Shown here: positions 26,801-35,166 of the stretch, piece by piece
Layout: every line of letters starts with the position of its first letter
Numbering within the stretch: position 1 is the first letter of the stretch
Source: Streptomyces rugosispiralis
GTDB taxonomy: Bacteria; Actinomycetota; Actinomycetes; Streptomycetales; Streptomycetaceae
Reading direction: 5' to 3'
Assembly: GCF_024505145.1 (NCBI RefSeq)
Contig: NZ_JANIAA010000038.1
Coordinates: forward strand, 34,903 to 98,902
DNA length: 64,000 bases
Notes under the pieces: generated by a model
Databases searched by the model: none
What the model was told of the DNA's origin: nothing
What the model saw: only the letters and a program-made list of their open reading frames with translations
Position numbers and translations under genes: made by a program

Positions 26801-29800
26801 AGCCTCGGCCCACCGTCGTACGCGGTCGGCGATCGGCTCACCGGGGCACGCTCCGGTGAGCCCACCCGGGCGCGAGGCCGGCGCGGACAGGGTCCCCAGC
26901 TCGGTGTCGGGTGCGGCGAGCAGGGTGTCCAGCAAGGTCTCGAACCGGGCCGCCAGCCGGCGCACCGTGGCCCGGGTGAACAGGTCCGCGTCGTACTCCC
27001 AGGTGATCGAGATCGAGTCGTCGCCGTCGAAGACCGCGCCCGACAGATCGTAGACGGCTCCCGTGCGGCGCAGCGCGACCGTTTCCAGGGTCAGCGGGCC
27101 CAGGGGCACGCGTACCCCGTCGCGGTCGGCGAACAGCAGTGCGCCCACTCCGCTCAGCGCGGGGTCGTGCGCGGTGTTCTGCCCGAAGCCGACTTCCACC
27201 AGTGGAGCGCGACTTCGGTCGCGGGGCGCGCCCACCGGTTGCAGCAGGTCCTGGAAGGTGGGGCCGCTGTGCCCGAGCGCCGCGAGCAGCGTCTCGGTGA
27301 CCGAGTCGAGCAGGGCGGAGAACGTCTGGTCCGGTGCCAGCCGGACCCGGTGCACCACGGGGTTGACGAAGTAGCCGAGCACATCGGCGAACTCGGGCCG
27401 TTCGCGGCCCGCGGTGTTCACCCCGACGGCGCTGTCGGCGCGTCCGGTGTGGGCGTGCAACAGCACGTGGAACACCGTGAGCAGCACCGCGAACGGGGTT
27501 GTGCCGGTGGCGCGGGCGTGGGTGCGGACGGCGGCTGCCCGAGCCGGCGACAGCTCCGTGCGCACCGTCGAGCCGCGCTGCCCGCGCACCACCGGTCGGG
27601 GCTGGTCGGTGGGCAGGTCCGCGGGTAGGGGCGGGGGCGTCAGATGCCGCACCCAGTACTCGAGGTCCTCGGCACCCAGGGGTGTCCGGGACCGTGTGAG
27701 CGACCAGGCCGCGAAGTCGGTGTAGGTGTGCGCGGGGGCGGGCAGGTACGCCTCGGCTCCGGTGCTCTCCGCCGCGTAGACCACCGCGAGCTCCCGCAGC
27801 ATGGTGATCATGGACCAGTAGTCCGTGATCAGGTGGTGTTGGGACACCACCATCACCGGCCCCTTGGCCCATCCGGTGTAGAGCCGGACGCGCAGGGGCG
27901 GTCGCGCGGCCAGGTCGAAGGGCTGGAACGCCGTACGGACCAGGTCCTCGCGGTTCGTGCGGTCCCAGGTCGACGGCACCGGTACGACCGCGAAGTCCAC
28001 CTCCGGCTCGGCGGACACCTGCTGAACGGGGGTGCCGTCGCGCAGCGGGAAGGAGGTGCGCAGAACGGGGTGCCGGTGAGCCAGGGTCGTCCACGTCCGC
28101 CGCAGTGCCTCCACGTCGCAGCCGTCGGTCAGGCGCGCCGCGAAGGCCACCACGTAGGCCGATCCGCCCAGGTCGAGGTTGTCGGCGTGCCACAGCGACA
28201 GCTGGTTCGGTGCCAGCGGGAAGCGGCCCTCGACAGGTCCGTGCGAAACCGGATCGGGGTCGTCCTCGGGTCCGTCGAGCCGTTTCACGAGTTCGTCGGT
28301 CAGCTCCGCCAGCGCGCGTGGACCCAGGAGAGAGGGCAGCGGCAGCCTCACCCCCAGTTCCCTGTGCACGGTCATGCGCAGCCGCAGCGCGGCCAGGGAG
28401 TCCACGCCGGCCGCCCGGGCCGGGGCGCCGGGGTCCACCGCTGAGGGTGTCGTGCCCACCACCTCGGCCACCTTGAGGCGCAGGTGGTCGCACACCTCGG
28501 TGCGCCGCCGGTCCGGGGGGAGCGCTGCCAGCCGCTCCCGTAGGCCGGCCGCCGCCTCCTCCCGCTCCTCCGCGAGCCGGGCGGCGAGCACCGCGCGGCG
28601 AATCTTGCCCAGCGGGGTGCGGGGCACCTCGGCCACCACGCGCACCCGCTGGGGCACCGCGTAGGGGGGCAGGCGCCGTGCGCAGTGCGCGAGCACGTCG
28701 GGGGGTTCGGGCCGGGCCGCGTCGCGCAGCCGTACCGCGGCCACCAGCAGTGCTCCCCGGCCGGGCAGCGGGATGCCGGCCACTCCGGCGTCGGCGATCA
28801 GCGGGTGGTCGGCCAGCACCTGTTCGACCTCGACCGGATTCACCTTGTGCCCGCCGGTGTCGATCAGCACCCGGGACCGCCCGACAACGGTCAGCCTGCC
28901 GCGTGCGTCCAGCCTGCCCAGGTCGCCTGTTCTGTGGTGGTCGCTTCCGGGGTCGTTGACCACGGCGGGACCGGACACCACGATCTCGCCCGTCGCACCC
29001 GGCGGCAGTGGGGCGCCGCTCTCGTCGGTCACTTGGACCTGTACGCCCTTCAGCGGGGTTCCGACCGTGCCCGGGGATGGCTCCGCGCCGACGTCCCAGC
29101 AGACGCTGCCCGCCTCCGTGCTGCCGTAGGTCTGGCGCAGGGGGACGCCGAAGCGCGCCTGGAAGCGCCGCGCCACGGCGGGATCGAGGAAGTTGCTCCC
29201 GGACAGGCACAGGCGCACCGTGCCCAGGTCGGCCGAGGTGTCCGCGGGTAGATCGGCCAGGGCGTCGAAGATCTGGGGCACGGCGATCAACAGCGTGACG
29301 CGGTGCCGGTCCAGGGCGTGCGCCACGGCGTCCACCGACGACGCGCCGGCGCTCCGGTCCGGCAGCACCAACGTGGCGCCGGAGCGCACCGCCGCAAGCA
29401 GGCAGCAGAACTGTCCGAGGGCGTGGAACAGCGGCAGCGGGCAGAGCAGGACGTCTGCGGCGGTGATGCCCGCCGTCGCGGTGATGTTGGTCGCTTCCGC
29501 GACCTGGTGGGCCTGGCTGCGGACGACGCGCTTGGGTTCGCCCGTGCTGCCGGAGGAGAGGGCGGTCACCCACGGGCCGTTGGCCTGTGACGGCGGGCGC
29601 TCCGCCGCCCCCCGCGCCCGGGGCAGGGGGGCGTCCACCGTGAGGACGGGGCAGTCGGCGAGTGCGGCGACGGGGTGTCCAAACGTGGTGACCACGGCGG
29701 CCGGCCGGCCGCCGGCCAGTCTCCGCCGCAGTACCTCGTCCGGCTGGTCCGGATCGATGGCCTCCACCGTGCAGCCCGCCTCGGCCGTGGCGAAGTAGGC

Positions 29801-30007
29801 GATCGCGAACTCGGGCCGGTTGTCCAGCACGATCAGCACGTGGGCACCGGGGGACGCGCCCGCGCCGGTCAGCGCCGCCGCGAAGCGGGGCACCGCCGCC
29901 GCCAGTTCGCGGTAGGTCAGCGACCGCTCGCCCTGGACGATGGCGGTCGTCTCGGGGTGGGCGGTCGCGGTGGTCGTGACCATGTCGAGCACAGGGCTTG
30001 CGCTCAC
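23822..30007 (-). CDS. Six-domain NRPS, A-T-C-A-T-E
   Basis: 2061 residues. A1 (about 1-490): SGSTGEPKRVV, YGSTEAG, RTGDLGRLD, PLGKI (Lys near 467). Its A4 region reads PLPLFHALG, as in acyl/aryl-acid ligases, without the Asp that binds an alpha-amino group, so a carboxylic acid starter is likely. T1 has GVDSLAAL (Ser near 536). The C domain (about 585-1020) has SQHHLITDYWS, with Tyr replacing the usual Gly. A2 (about 1085-1540) is highly divergent (SGTTGARRPM, YGGAEWG, RTGDAG) but keeps a late DGK. T2 has GGDSVQA (about 1576). The end is an epimerisation domain: HHLVVDVLSW, TELHGRE, TLGWFTT, VNYLGRLG. GTG 30007 overlaps the upstream A-T gene. No thioesterase or terminal condensation domain follows. 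Confidence 0.9.
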   Translation of the reverse strand: MSASPVLDMVTTTATAHPETTAIVQGERSLTYRELAAAVPRFAAALTGAGASPGAHVLIVLDNRPEFAIAYFATAEAGCTVEAIDPDQPDEVLRRRLAGGRPAAVVTTFGHPVAALADCPVLTVDAPLPRARGAAERPPSQANGPWVTALSSGSTGEPKRVVRSQAHQVAEATNITATAGITAADVLLCPLPLFHALGQFCCLLAAVRSGATLVLPDRSAGASSVDAVAHALDRHRVTLLIAVPQIFDALADLPADTSADLGTVRLCLSGSNFLDPAVARRFQARFGVPLRQTYGSTEAGSVCWDVGAEPSPGTVGTPLKGVQVQVTDESGAPLPPGATGEIVVSGPAVVNDPGSDHHRTGDLGRLDARGRLTVVGRSRVLIDTGGHKVNPVEVEQVLADHPLIADAGVAGIPLPGRGALLVAAVRLRDAARPEPPDVLAHCARRLPPYAVPQRVRVVAEVPRTPLGKIRRAVLAARLAEEREEAAAGLRERLAALPPDRRRTEVCDHLRLKVAEVVGTTPSAVDPGAPARAAGVDSLAALRLRMTVHRELGVRLPLPSLLGPRALAELTDELVKRLDGPEDDPDPVSHGPVEGRFPLAPNQLSLWHADNLDLGGSAYVVAFAARLTDGCDVEALRRTWTTLAHRHPVLRTSFPLRDGTPVQQVSAEPEVDFAVVPVPSTWDRTNREDLVRTAFQPFDLAARPPLRVRLYTGWAKGPVMVVSQHHLITDYWSMITMLRELAVVYAAESTGAEAYLPAPAHTYTDFAAWSLTRSRTPLGAEDLEYWVRHLTPPPLPADLPTDQPRPVVRGQRGSTVRTELSPARAAAVRTHARATGTTPFAVLLTVFHVLLHAHTGRADSAVGVNTAGRERPEFADVLGYFVNPVVHRVRLAPDQTFSALLDSVTETLLAALGHSGPTFQDLLQPVGAPRDRSRAPLVEVGFGQNTAHDPALSGVGALLFADRDGVRVPLGPLTLETVALRRTGAVYDLSGAVFDGDDSISITWEYDADLFTRATVRRLAARFETLLDTLLAAPDTELGTLSAPASRPGGLTGACPGEPIADRVRRWAEADPAALAIADGTDTATYGEIDRTANRVAAALAVHTDPGRSAVVAVRAERTTDLAAACLGVLRAGLVCAPVTAQDDSAPAEPSDAGASALVDMAESADAPGPPTVRVHGTSTASAPPAERPYGPRAPALVVRTSGTTGARRPMVLTHRALTGAVRDDERGEVLIAHGTADRLALDLLTALAAGSTAVPLSPATRLAELARGRAAASAQVTPTELADLLRRLDEGGGTPLVRTLVVSGETLCSDLADRWRHHAPRSRLVHRYGGAEWGPVVAEEEVPAGRAAAVVEPATGIVPVGRPSADPLLCVVDPWGRACPTGVPGEICVGETDAPTPLGAARENPSLRHPLISDARVRRTGDAGVLLRDGRLVVLGRIAEIHSGHGYHHAPARVERVLRGHPAVRVATAPGGGAGRSIAVAETDGSVSEGELMDVLRRELPAHLLPGQLRCEARLARTPDGKASRVLPTPADAGAQTPTPVQDMTEVEAALASVWRDVLGVGHVGLDDDYYALGGDSVQAVRIATKAAEKGLQVTRRQLFTHPTVRSLARVTTSAAGATKVSETFARRRSIPLTPVQRWFFELELPDANHWNQSVAVRVPRSLASKTLLTAVQAVADHHGVLRHRFRKRATDWEQVSDPTAQTVAIEDVTASDDDAVSAAIDRARRGVDIAGGPLLRATLIRKGAGRRLLVLTAHHLVVDVLSWGVFLDDLRTACASRAAADPVRLPPVPVAYHQWARSLQQHADDLARRLGPAVRDGTPGALPGPPPTTYEGSTHVVERALDSAHTRPLLKGLRRRGAHPADAVLAAAASAAAADLGCREVRVVTELHGREEDVVGGADLSRTLGWFTTLALVLVDAAPDAEPREVLDHARQARARHALEHALVWHGTSDTAVRSRLAEAERPWVSVNYLGRLGSVFAGTAGRDDDGLVEVPLPYRGDRGPVNPRPFHWEFSAYAEGEELRLRLAHAGDGGEAERLLDTACDYLRSLAAVLDQAAQGESR

Positions 30008-31710
30008 TGCTTATCCTCCGTCAGCCGCTCGGCCAGCTTGGCAGGGGTGGGGTGGACGAACACTTCGCGTACGCTGACCCGCAGGCCCAGCCGCAGACCG
30101 ATCTCGGTCACCGCGGTCACCGCCCGCGCCGAGTCACCGCCGTGCAGGAAGAAGTCGGAATGGACGGTGAGGCCGGTGACGCCCAGCACTCGTTCCCACA
30201 CCGGCACCAGCGCCTGCGGGGTCGGCGCCGGGCGTGCCGGACCCGACCGGGCGCGCAGCAGCGCCCTCCGGTCGATCTTGCCGGCGGGAGTCGTGGGCAG
30301 CCGGTCGACCGTGCGCACCTCGGTGGGCACCATGTGGCCGGGCAGCAGCCGGCTCAGGTGGGCGCGGAGGTCGGCGGTGTCCGCGTCGCCGTGCCCCGGG
30401 TGCCACTCCACGAAGCACACCAGCCGCTCCGCACGGCCCGCGTCGTCCGTCGCGGCGGCCACCGCCGCCCGCCGGACTGCGGGATGGGCGACCGCCGCGC
30501 TCTCCGTTTCGCCCGGCTCGACGCGCTTTCCGAGGAGTTGCACCTGGTCGTCGAGGCGGCGCAGGAACTCCAGGTCGCCTGATGGCAGTTCGCGGACCAG
30601 GTCGCCGGTGCGGAAACAGCGCTCCCCGCCCACCTCGACGAACCTGCGCGCGGTGCGCTTCTCGTCGCCGACGTAGCCGATGCCGACGGTCGGGCCGCCC
30701 AGGTACAGCTCGCCCGGTGTGCCGGGCGGGACCGGCGCTCCCCGCGGGTCGCGGACACTGGCCCTGATGTGCGGCAGCGGGGTCCCGATCGGCGGCAGGA
30801 TGCCGCGGTCGGGCCACGCGGAGACATCGCAGAACACGGCGCCGGCGACGGTCTCGGTCGGCCCGTACTCATTGAGGACGCGGCTGGGGAATCCCGGCGG
30901 TGGGTAGGCGGCGAGTCGCTCCCCGCCGGTGCGGATGAGCCGTACCTCACCGAGGTCCACGCCGTCGAGACGGAATATCGACTCCAGCAGCAGCGGGGGG
31001 ACGTAGGTCTGGGTGATCCGGTTGGCGCGCAGCCAGTCCACCAGCGCGCGGGGCGACGAGCGGTCGGCATCGGATGTGATGTGCACGGATGCGCCCGTGC
31101 TCAGGAACGGCCAGAGCTCGTCGATGGTGACGTCGAACCCGGGCGAGCCGATCTGCGCTCCGCGCTCCCGTGGCGAGGCGCCCACCAGCCGCGCGTACGC
31201 GGCGACGTACACGTCCAGGGCCGCACGGCTGATCAGGGCGCCCACCGGCGTCCCCGTCGATCCGGAGGTGAACAGGCAGTAGGCGGGGTCCTCCGGGCGG
31301 GCGCCCGGATCGCGCGGGGCGGGACCGTCCCGGGTGGGCAGTTCATCGGGCCGGACCGTGGGGACGCCGGCGGCCCCGGCCAGTTCCTCGTCGTCGGTGA
31401 TGAGCAGCGCCACGGAGGCGCGCCGCACCAGCAGGCGCAGCCGGTCCGCCGGCTGGGCCTGGTCCAGCGGGGTGAAGCAGGCACCCGCGAGCAGCACGGC
31501 GAGTTCGAGCACGAACAGGTCCGCGGTGCGGGGCAACACCAGCCCGACGCGGTCCCCGGGGCGTATACCGAGGGAGGTCAGGGCTCCGGCCGCCGTACGG
31601 GCGGCGGAGTCGAGTTCGGCGTAGGTCAACCGGGTGCCCCGGTGGTCGGTGAGCGCCAGGGCGTCCGGCGCCCGGCGGACCTGGCGGGCCACGGCGTCGA
31701 GCATGTCCAT
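30004..31710 (-). CDS. Stand-alone NRPS adenylation-thiolation didomain
   Basis: The 568-residue protein has an amino-acid-type A domain with FTSGSTGTPVGALI (the usual A3 Lys is Val), A4 FDVTIDELWP with the Asp that pairs with an alpha-amino group, A5 NEYGPTETVAG, A7 FRTGDLVREL and A10 PAGKIDRRAL, then a T domain with HGGDSARAV (Ser near residue 525). No condensation domain is attached, so the aminoacyl-T would serve as substrate for a tailoring enzyme such as the P450, or be passed in trans to the NRPS. ATG 31710 is followed by MDMLDAV. It overlaps the NRPS start (coupled) and lies 82 bases after the cupin gene. Confidence 0.88.
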   Translation of the reverse strand: MDMLDAVARQVRRAPDALALTDHRGTRLTYAELDSAARTAAGALTSLGIRPGDRVGLVLPRTADLFVLELAVLLAGACFTPLDQAQPADRLRLLVRRASVALLITDDEELAGAAGVPTVRPDELPTRDGPAPRDPGARPEDPAYCLFTSGSTGTPVGALISRAALDVYVAAYARLVGASPRERGAQIGSPGFDVTIDELWPFLSTGASVHITSDADRSSPRALVDWLRANRITQTYVPPLLLESIFRLDGVDLGEVRLIRTGGERLAAYPPPGFPSRVLNEYGPTETVAGAVFCDVSAWPDRGILPPIGTPLPHIRASVRDPRGAPVPPGTPGELYLGGPTVGIGYVGDEKRTARRFVEVGGERCFRTGDLVRELPSGDLEFLRRLDDQVQLLGKRVEPGETESAAVAHPAVRRAAVAAATDDAGRAERLVCFVEWHPGHGDADTADLRAHLSRLLPGHMVPTEVRTVDRLPTTPAGKIDRRALLRARSGPARPAPTPQALVPVWERVLGVTGLTVHSDFFLHGGDSARAVTAVTEIGLRLGLRVSVREVFVHPTPAKLAERLTEDKQ

Positions 31711-31792
31711 CGTTACCCCCTTTTCTTCGGGACCGGACGCGCACGCTGGGCGTGGCGCGCCCCCGGCGGCCGGGAGGTGTGCCCCGGCGGGG

Positions 31793-32392
31793 TCAGATAC
31801 GGGTGCGCGTGGGCATCCTGCGCCCGACCCGGCACTCGTCGAACCACAGCGAGGTCTCGGCCGTGCGGAAAGCGCCGTCCGGCGTGGGCTCGTACTGCCG
31901 GTAGCGGTGGATCGCGGTGAGGTAGATATGGACGGTGGCCGCCCAGCGCGTCTCTTCGTTGACCATCAGGTGCAGTTGCTTGTCGGCCTCGGGCAGGATC
32001 GGGGTGACCCGGCCGGGCGCGATGGTGAACTCGCTGCCCTGGGTGAGCTTGACACGCTCTCCCTCGCACCGGGTGACGCCGTACTTGATCTCCTTCGCCT
32101 CGCCGGTGAGCGCGCTGACCGCGCCGATCGTGTCGTCGTGGTCGTGTATCGGGCTCCCCCGTCCCGGACCCCAGAACACGAGGACGATCTGGTAGGGCTC
32201 CCGCGGGTCGTTCAGCAGCAGCCGCGTGTAGTTCCCGCTCGGTCCGTACGCCTCGGCGAAGCCCTGGTTCTCCGCCGAGGTGGTGAACTCCGCGAGCGGG
32301 CGGGAGAGGCTGTCGATGATCTCCTGGTGTGTGAGTTCGTCGGCCTGACTCTTGATCTGTGCGACCGCGTCGATGAGTGTGGTGACGTCCAT
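31793..32392 (-). CDS. Cysteine-dioxygenase-like cupin
   Basis: The 199-residue cupin matches cysteine dioxygenase type I: iron ligands His-x-His in GRGSPIHDHDDTIGAVSAL (about residues 93-95) and the third His in KQLHLMVNEE. Known members turn L-cysteine into cysteine sulfinate; related thiol dioxygenases use mercaptopropionate. GGAAG precedes ATG 32392. Its place directly before the two NRPS genes on the same strand suggests that an oxidised sulfur amino acid is incorporated or consumed in the pathway. This is inferred; a housekeeping role is possible. Confidence 0.8.
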   Translation of the reverse strand: MDVTTLIDAVAQIKSQADELTHQEIIDSLSRPLAEFTTSAENQGFAEAYGPSGNYTRLLLNDPREPYQIVLVFWGPGRGSPIHDHDDTIGAVSALTGEAKEIKYGVTRCEGERVKLTQGSEFTIAPGRVTPILPEADKQLHLMVNEETRWAATVHIYLTAIHRYRQYEPTPDGAFRTAETSLWFDECRVGRRMPTRTRI

Positions 32393-32653
32393 GGATCACT
32401 TCCACTGCGTGAGTCGTATAGCTCCGCTGGGGGTTAGTCGCGTGGCGGGGTACCGGCGGCACGTCCCGGGCGTTCCCGGCTGAGGAGCGGGTCGCGTCCG
32501 GATGGCGGTACGGACACGACCCGCGGCGGGACGGCGAGCGGAAGGTGGTGGAGTGGGCAGAGGTTGGCGGGTGGTGTGCGGGATGCTCCTTTCAGGTCGG
32601 CACCGGTGGTCGGCGGGAACTACCGGCGCGAGTGGACGGGGGTGGGCGCGATC

Positions 32654-33535
32654 TCACCCGTGGGCGAACTGGTCCGCCGCGTCGTTGGCGGGCAGGTCGC
32701 CCGAGGCGACCACGGCGTCGTGGAGCGGCTTGCACAGCGCGATCAGCCGTTCCGCGCGTTCGGCCCCCAAGGCTCGGTAGGGGGGAGCCGCGGCGGCGTC
32801 GGTCGCGTCCTCGATCCGGGAACGCAGCCGTCTGCCCGGTTCGGTCAACCGTCCGGAGGGGTCCAGGAGGCCCGATTCGGTGAGCGCCGTCACCTCCGCG
32901 TCCCACTCCCCCTCCGACCAGTCGCGGTGCTCGCGCATCTGCTGGGCCCCGAACAGGCTTCCGCCGGTGGCGGTGTCGGTGACCAGCGCCGCGATGGCGC
33001 CGACACCGTGGCCGACCAGCGCGGTGATGTGGCCGTCGCCCCGGTGCTCGCGCAGGAGCGTGATGGCGTGCCACAGCACCAAGTGCGGTTCACGGGGCCA
33101 CGGCAGCTCGGCGTGCGCGGCGTACAGGGGCCGTCCCTCGGGGGAACATGCCTCGGCGGCGACTCGGGCGAGTGCGGCCGCCTCGGCGACCTCCGGGCTG
33201 CCTACCGCCTCGTCGCCGAGGATGCGGCTCAACGCGCGGTCCACGGCGGTCAGACGGGCCTCGGTCACGCGCTCCGGCGAGGCCAGGTCCCACGCCCTGG
33301 GCAGATGGCGGGCGACGAGGGCGGGGTTGAAGTTGTAGAGCATGGCTGCCACCGCGGCGGACGAGGCGCGGCCGAGCGCAGCGGCGCGGCCGGCGAAATA
33401 CGCCATGTGCCCTGGCTGGAGTCCCGCGGAGGTCAACTCCTGTTCGACCTCGGGGGCGAAGTAACAGAGCAGGTGTATGGGATCTGTCTGCTGATGACAT
33501 CGCGCCGCAATTAGCGGAATCGAATCGCTGACCAT
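32654..33535 (-). CDS. SCO6745-like helical protein
   Basis: The 293-residue protein resembles a widespread actinobacterial family named after SCO6745, recognised by LLCYFAPEVEQEL, AAMLYNFNPALVARHLPRAW and PWPREPHLVLWHAITLLREH near the middle. The C-terminal part (EWDAEVTALTESGLLDPSGRLTE, split here by domain logic) resembles a winged helix. The function is unknown. ATG 33535 is the start. It is the first gene of the minus-strand NRPS run, 261 bases before the cupin gene, and diverges from the FAD oxidoreductase. If it is a regulator it would be the only candidate inside the cluster. Confidence 0.65.
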   Translation of the reverse strand: MVSDSIPLIAARCHQQTDPIHLLCYFAPEVEQELTSAGLQPGHMAYFAGRAAALGRASSAAVAAMLYNFNPALVARHLPRAWDLASPERVTEARLTAVDRALSRILGDEAVGSPEVAEAAALARVAAEACSPEGRPLYAAHAELPWPREPHLVLWHAITLLREHRGDGHITALVGHGVGAIAALVTDTATGGSLFGAQQMREHRDWSEGEWDAEVTALTESGLLDPSGRLTEPGRRLRSRIEDATDAAAAPPYRALGAERAERLIALCKPLHDAVVASGDLPANDAADQFAHG

Positions 33536-33833
33536 AACGCGATGCTAGGTTGGCTCACCGAGAGGCGTCAACGGAATGCCGAAGCAATAAAAGAATTTGA
33601 GCCAAGGCCCTGCGGCGGAGTGTCGGCCCGTAGCCGGACGGGTAACTGTGGTCGCGCGGGGGGCGGTTTTCTGGGCGCGAATCAGTCATCTGCGACGGAA
33701 ACTTTTTCAACAAGTCGACTGCACCCCAATAGCGCATCTGACCTGCTGTTTTATGCATGATTTCACTGCATCGCCCATCGACAGGTGCGAGTTGCGCGAA
33801 CGCTGGAGTCGACTTTGTCGCGAAGAAAGGAAA
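33536..33833. promoter_or_regulatory. Divergent promoter region between NRPS run and FAD gene
   Basis: This 298-base gap separates two divergent transcripts and is AT-richer than its surroundings. It should hold promoters for both the NRPS run and the FAD oxidoreductase. I see no strong consensus -35/-10 pair or palindrome. AAAGG at 33826-33830 is the ribosome binding site of the FAD gene. Confidence 0.45.
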
Positions 33834-35045
33834 GTGTTGAGCGTTAATCAATTAGGCACGGAAGATCACCCTTACGATGTCTTGGTCGTGGGCGCGCGGT
33901 GTGCTGGTGCCCCGTTGGGAATGCTTCTCTCCCAACGCGGTTACGCGGTGGAGCTGGTTGATCAAAATCTCATCGGAACCGATACGGTATCCACGCACTG
34001 GATCCGGTGGCCGGGCGTTCAACAACTCCGCGCCTGGGGTCTTGTTCCGGCATTGGAGAAAACGGGATGCCCGCCCATCGCAAGTGCCTCGCTCGACTTC
34101 GAGGGCCGGGTGGTGACGGGCGGGCCGAGGGCCGCGGGGGCGGAAGCCGTGACCTACGCACCCCGGCGGACCGAGTTGGACGCCCTGTTGGTGACCGAGG
34201 CCCGCGCCAAGGGGGCGCGGCTGCGGGAACGCTTCGCGGTCACCGGTCTCATCGTCGTCGACGGCAGGGTGGCGGGGGTACGGGGAACCGGCCCGGACGG
34301 GCCCGCCGGCCTGCACGCCCGCGTGGTGGTCGGGGCCGACGGCCGCAACTCGACGGTCGCCCGCCTGGTGAAGGCCCCGGTCCTGGAGGACAGGGGGGTT
34401 CTCGCACGCAGCCTCTACGGCTACTGGACGGGGGTCGCGGAACGGGGGGTGCGGGTAGTGTTCCGCGGTCGGCGCGGCATCTCCCTGTGGCCGACGAACT
34501 GCGATCTCACCGTGGTTTCGCTGGTCTTCCCTCCCGAGGAGGCACCCGGCCCGGGGCGTTCGGCGCTGGATGAGTTCTACATGTCGTCCCTGACGGAGGT
34601 CCCCGAGGTCGGCCAGGTGCTGGCGAGCGCGGACCTGGTGTCCCAGCCGCGGTCCGCAGCCGTCCGCAATGCCCGCAGGCACACCCACGGCCCGGGATGG
34701 GTCCTGGCCGGGGACGCCGGCCACCACAAGGATCCCGTCTCGGCTCAGGGGATCTCCGACGCCTTCGCCGACGCCGCCGTGCTCGCCGACGCCCTCGACG
34801 CCGGGCTCTCGGGTGCGGTCGGGCTCGACGAGGCGCTGGCCGGCTATGCCGCGACCCGCGATGCGCAGCGGCTCGCGGCCTTCGCCTACACCTGCGAGCA
34901 AGCCGAGTTGCGTCCCTTCACCGCCGAGTTCCTCGACGACCTGGCGCGGACCGCAGCCGACGAGCGGGCCGTGGAGGCCTTCGTCAACTCCTTCGTCGGG
35001 TGTGACGCACCGTCGGACGCGGGCTGGCTCGGCGAGTCCCACTAG
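33834..35045 (+). CDS. FAD-dependent oxidoreductase/monooxygenase with TTA codon
   Basis: The 403-residue protein is in the group of FAD monooxygenases and geranylgeranyl-reductase-like enzymes: N-terminal FAD loop VVGARCAGAPLGMLL, STHWIRWPGVQQLRAWGL, DG motif VVGADGRNSTVARLV and GD motif VLAGDAGHHKDPVSAQGISD. It would hydroxylate, epoxidise or desaturate a pathway intermediate. GTG 33834 and TTG 33837 both fit the ribosome binding site. Codon 7 is TTA (33852-33854), needing the bldA tRNA in Streptomyces. It is transcribed alone and ends in a long hairpin. Confidence 0.82.
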   Translation: MLSVNQLGTEDHPYDVLVVGARCAGAPLGMLLSQRGYAVELVDQNLIGTDTVSTHWIRWPGVQQLRAWGLVPALEKTGCPPIASASLDFEGRVVTGGPRAAGAEAVTYAPRRTELDALLVTEARAKGARLRERFAVTGLIVVDGRVAGVRGTGPDGPAGLHARVVVGADGRNSTVARLVKAPVLEDRGVLARSLYGYWTGVAERGVRVVFRGRRGISLWPTNCDLTVVSLVFPPEEAPGPGRSALDEFYMSSLTEVPEVGQVLASADLVSQPRSAAVRNARRHTHGPGWVLAGDAGHHKDPVSAQGISDAFADAAVLADALDAGLSGAVGLDEALAGYAATRDAQRLAAFAYTCEQAELRPFTAEFLDDLARTAADERAVEAFVNSFVGCDAPSDAGWLGESH

Positions 35046-35126
35046 GTCGTGTCCGCGAAGTCGCCGCGGATCAGCGCGCGGCGTCTGGTGCCGGGGGCGG
35101 CTCGGCGGGACTTCGCGGACATGACC
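35045..35126. terminator. Long hairpin between convergent genes
   Basis: GGTCGTGTCCGCGAAGTC (35045-35062) pairs with GACTTCGCGGACATGACC (35109-35126): an 18-bp stem with one G-U wobble and a 46-base GC-rich loop. It begins at the last base of the FAD gene stop codon and lies between the convergent FAD and SDR genes. It probably terminates both transcripts; there is no T run, as is common in Streptomyces. Confidence 0.7.
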
Positions 35127-35166
35127 CAGGAACACGGGCCCTCCTCTCCGTGGTTGGCGGACGCGG

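Noticed and set aside
26838..29573. 911-codon second frame on the minus strand inside the NRPS
   Set aside because: Arg/Pro/Gly-rich shadow of the NRPS. Only the main frame has A, T, C and E motifs.
23822..31710. Naming the NRPS amino acid substrates from specificity residues
   Set aside because: A2 is too divergent to align by eye and A1 is of acyl-ligase type. A code given without alignment would be guesswork.
31793..32392. Assignment to an altemicidin/SB-203208-type sulfonamide pathway because of the cysteine-oxidising cupin
   Set aside because: Apart from the cupin, I see no terpene or NAD-derived scaffold enzymes, and the aromatic enzymes do not fit.
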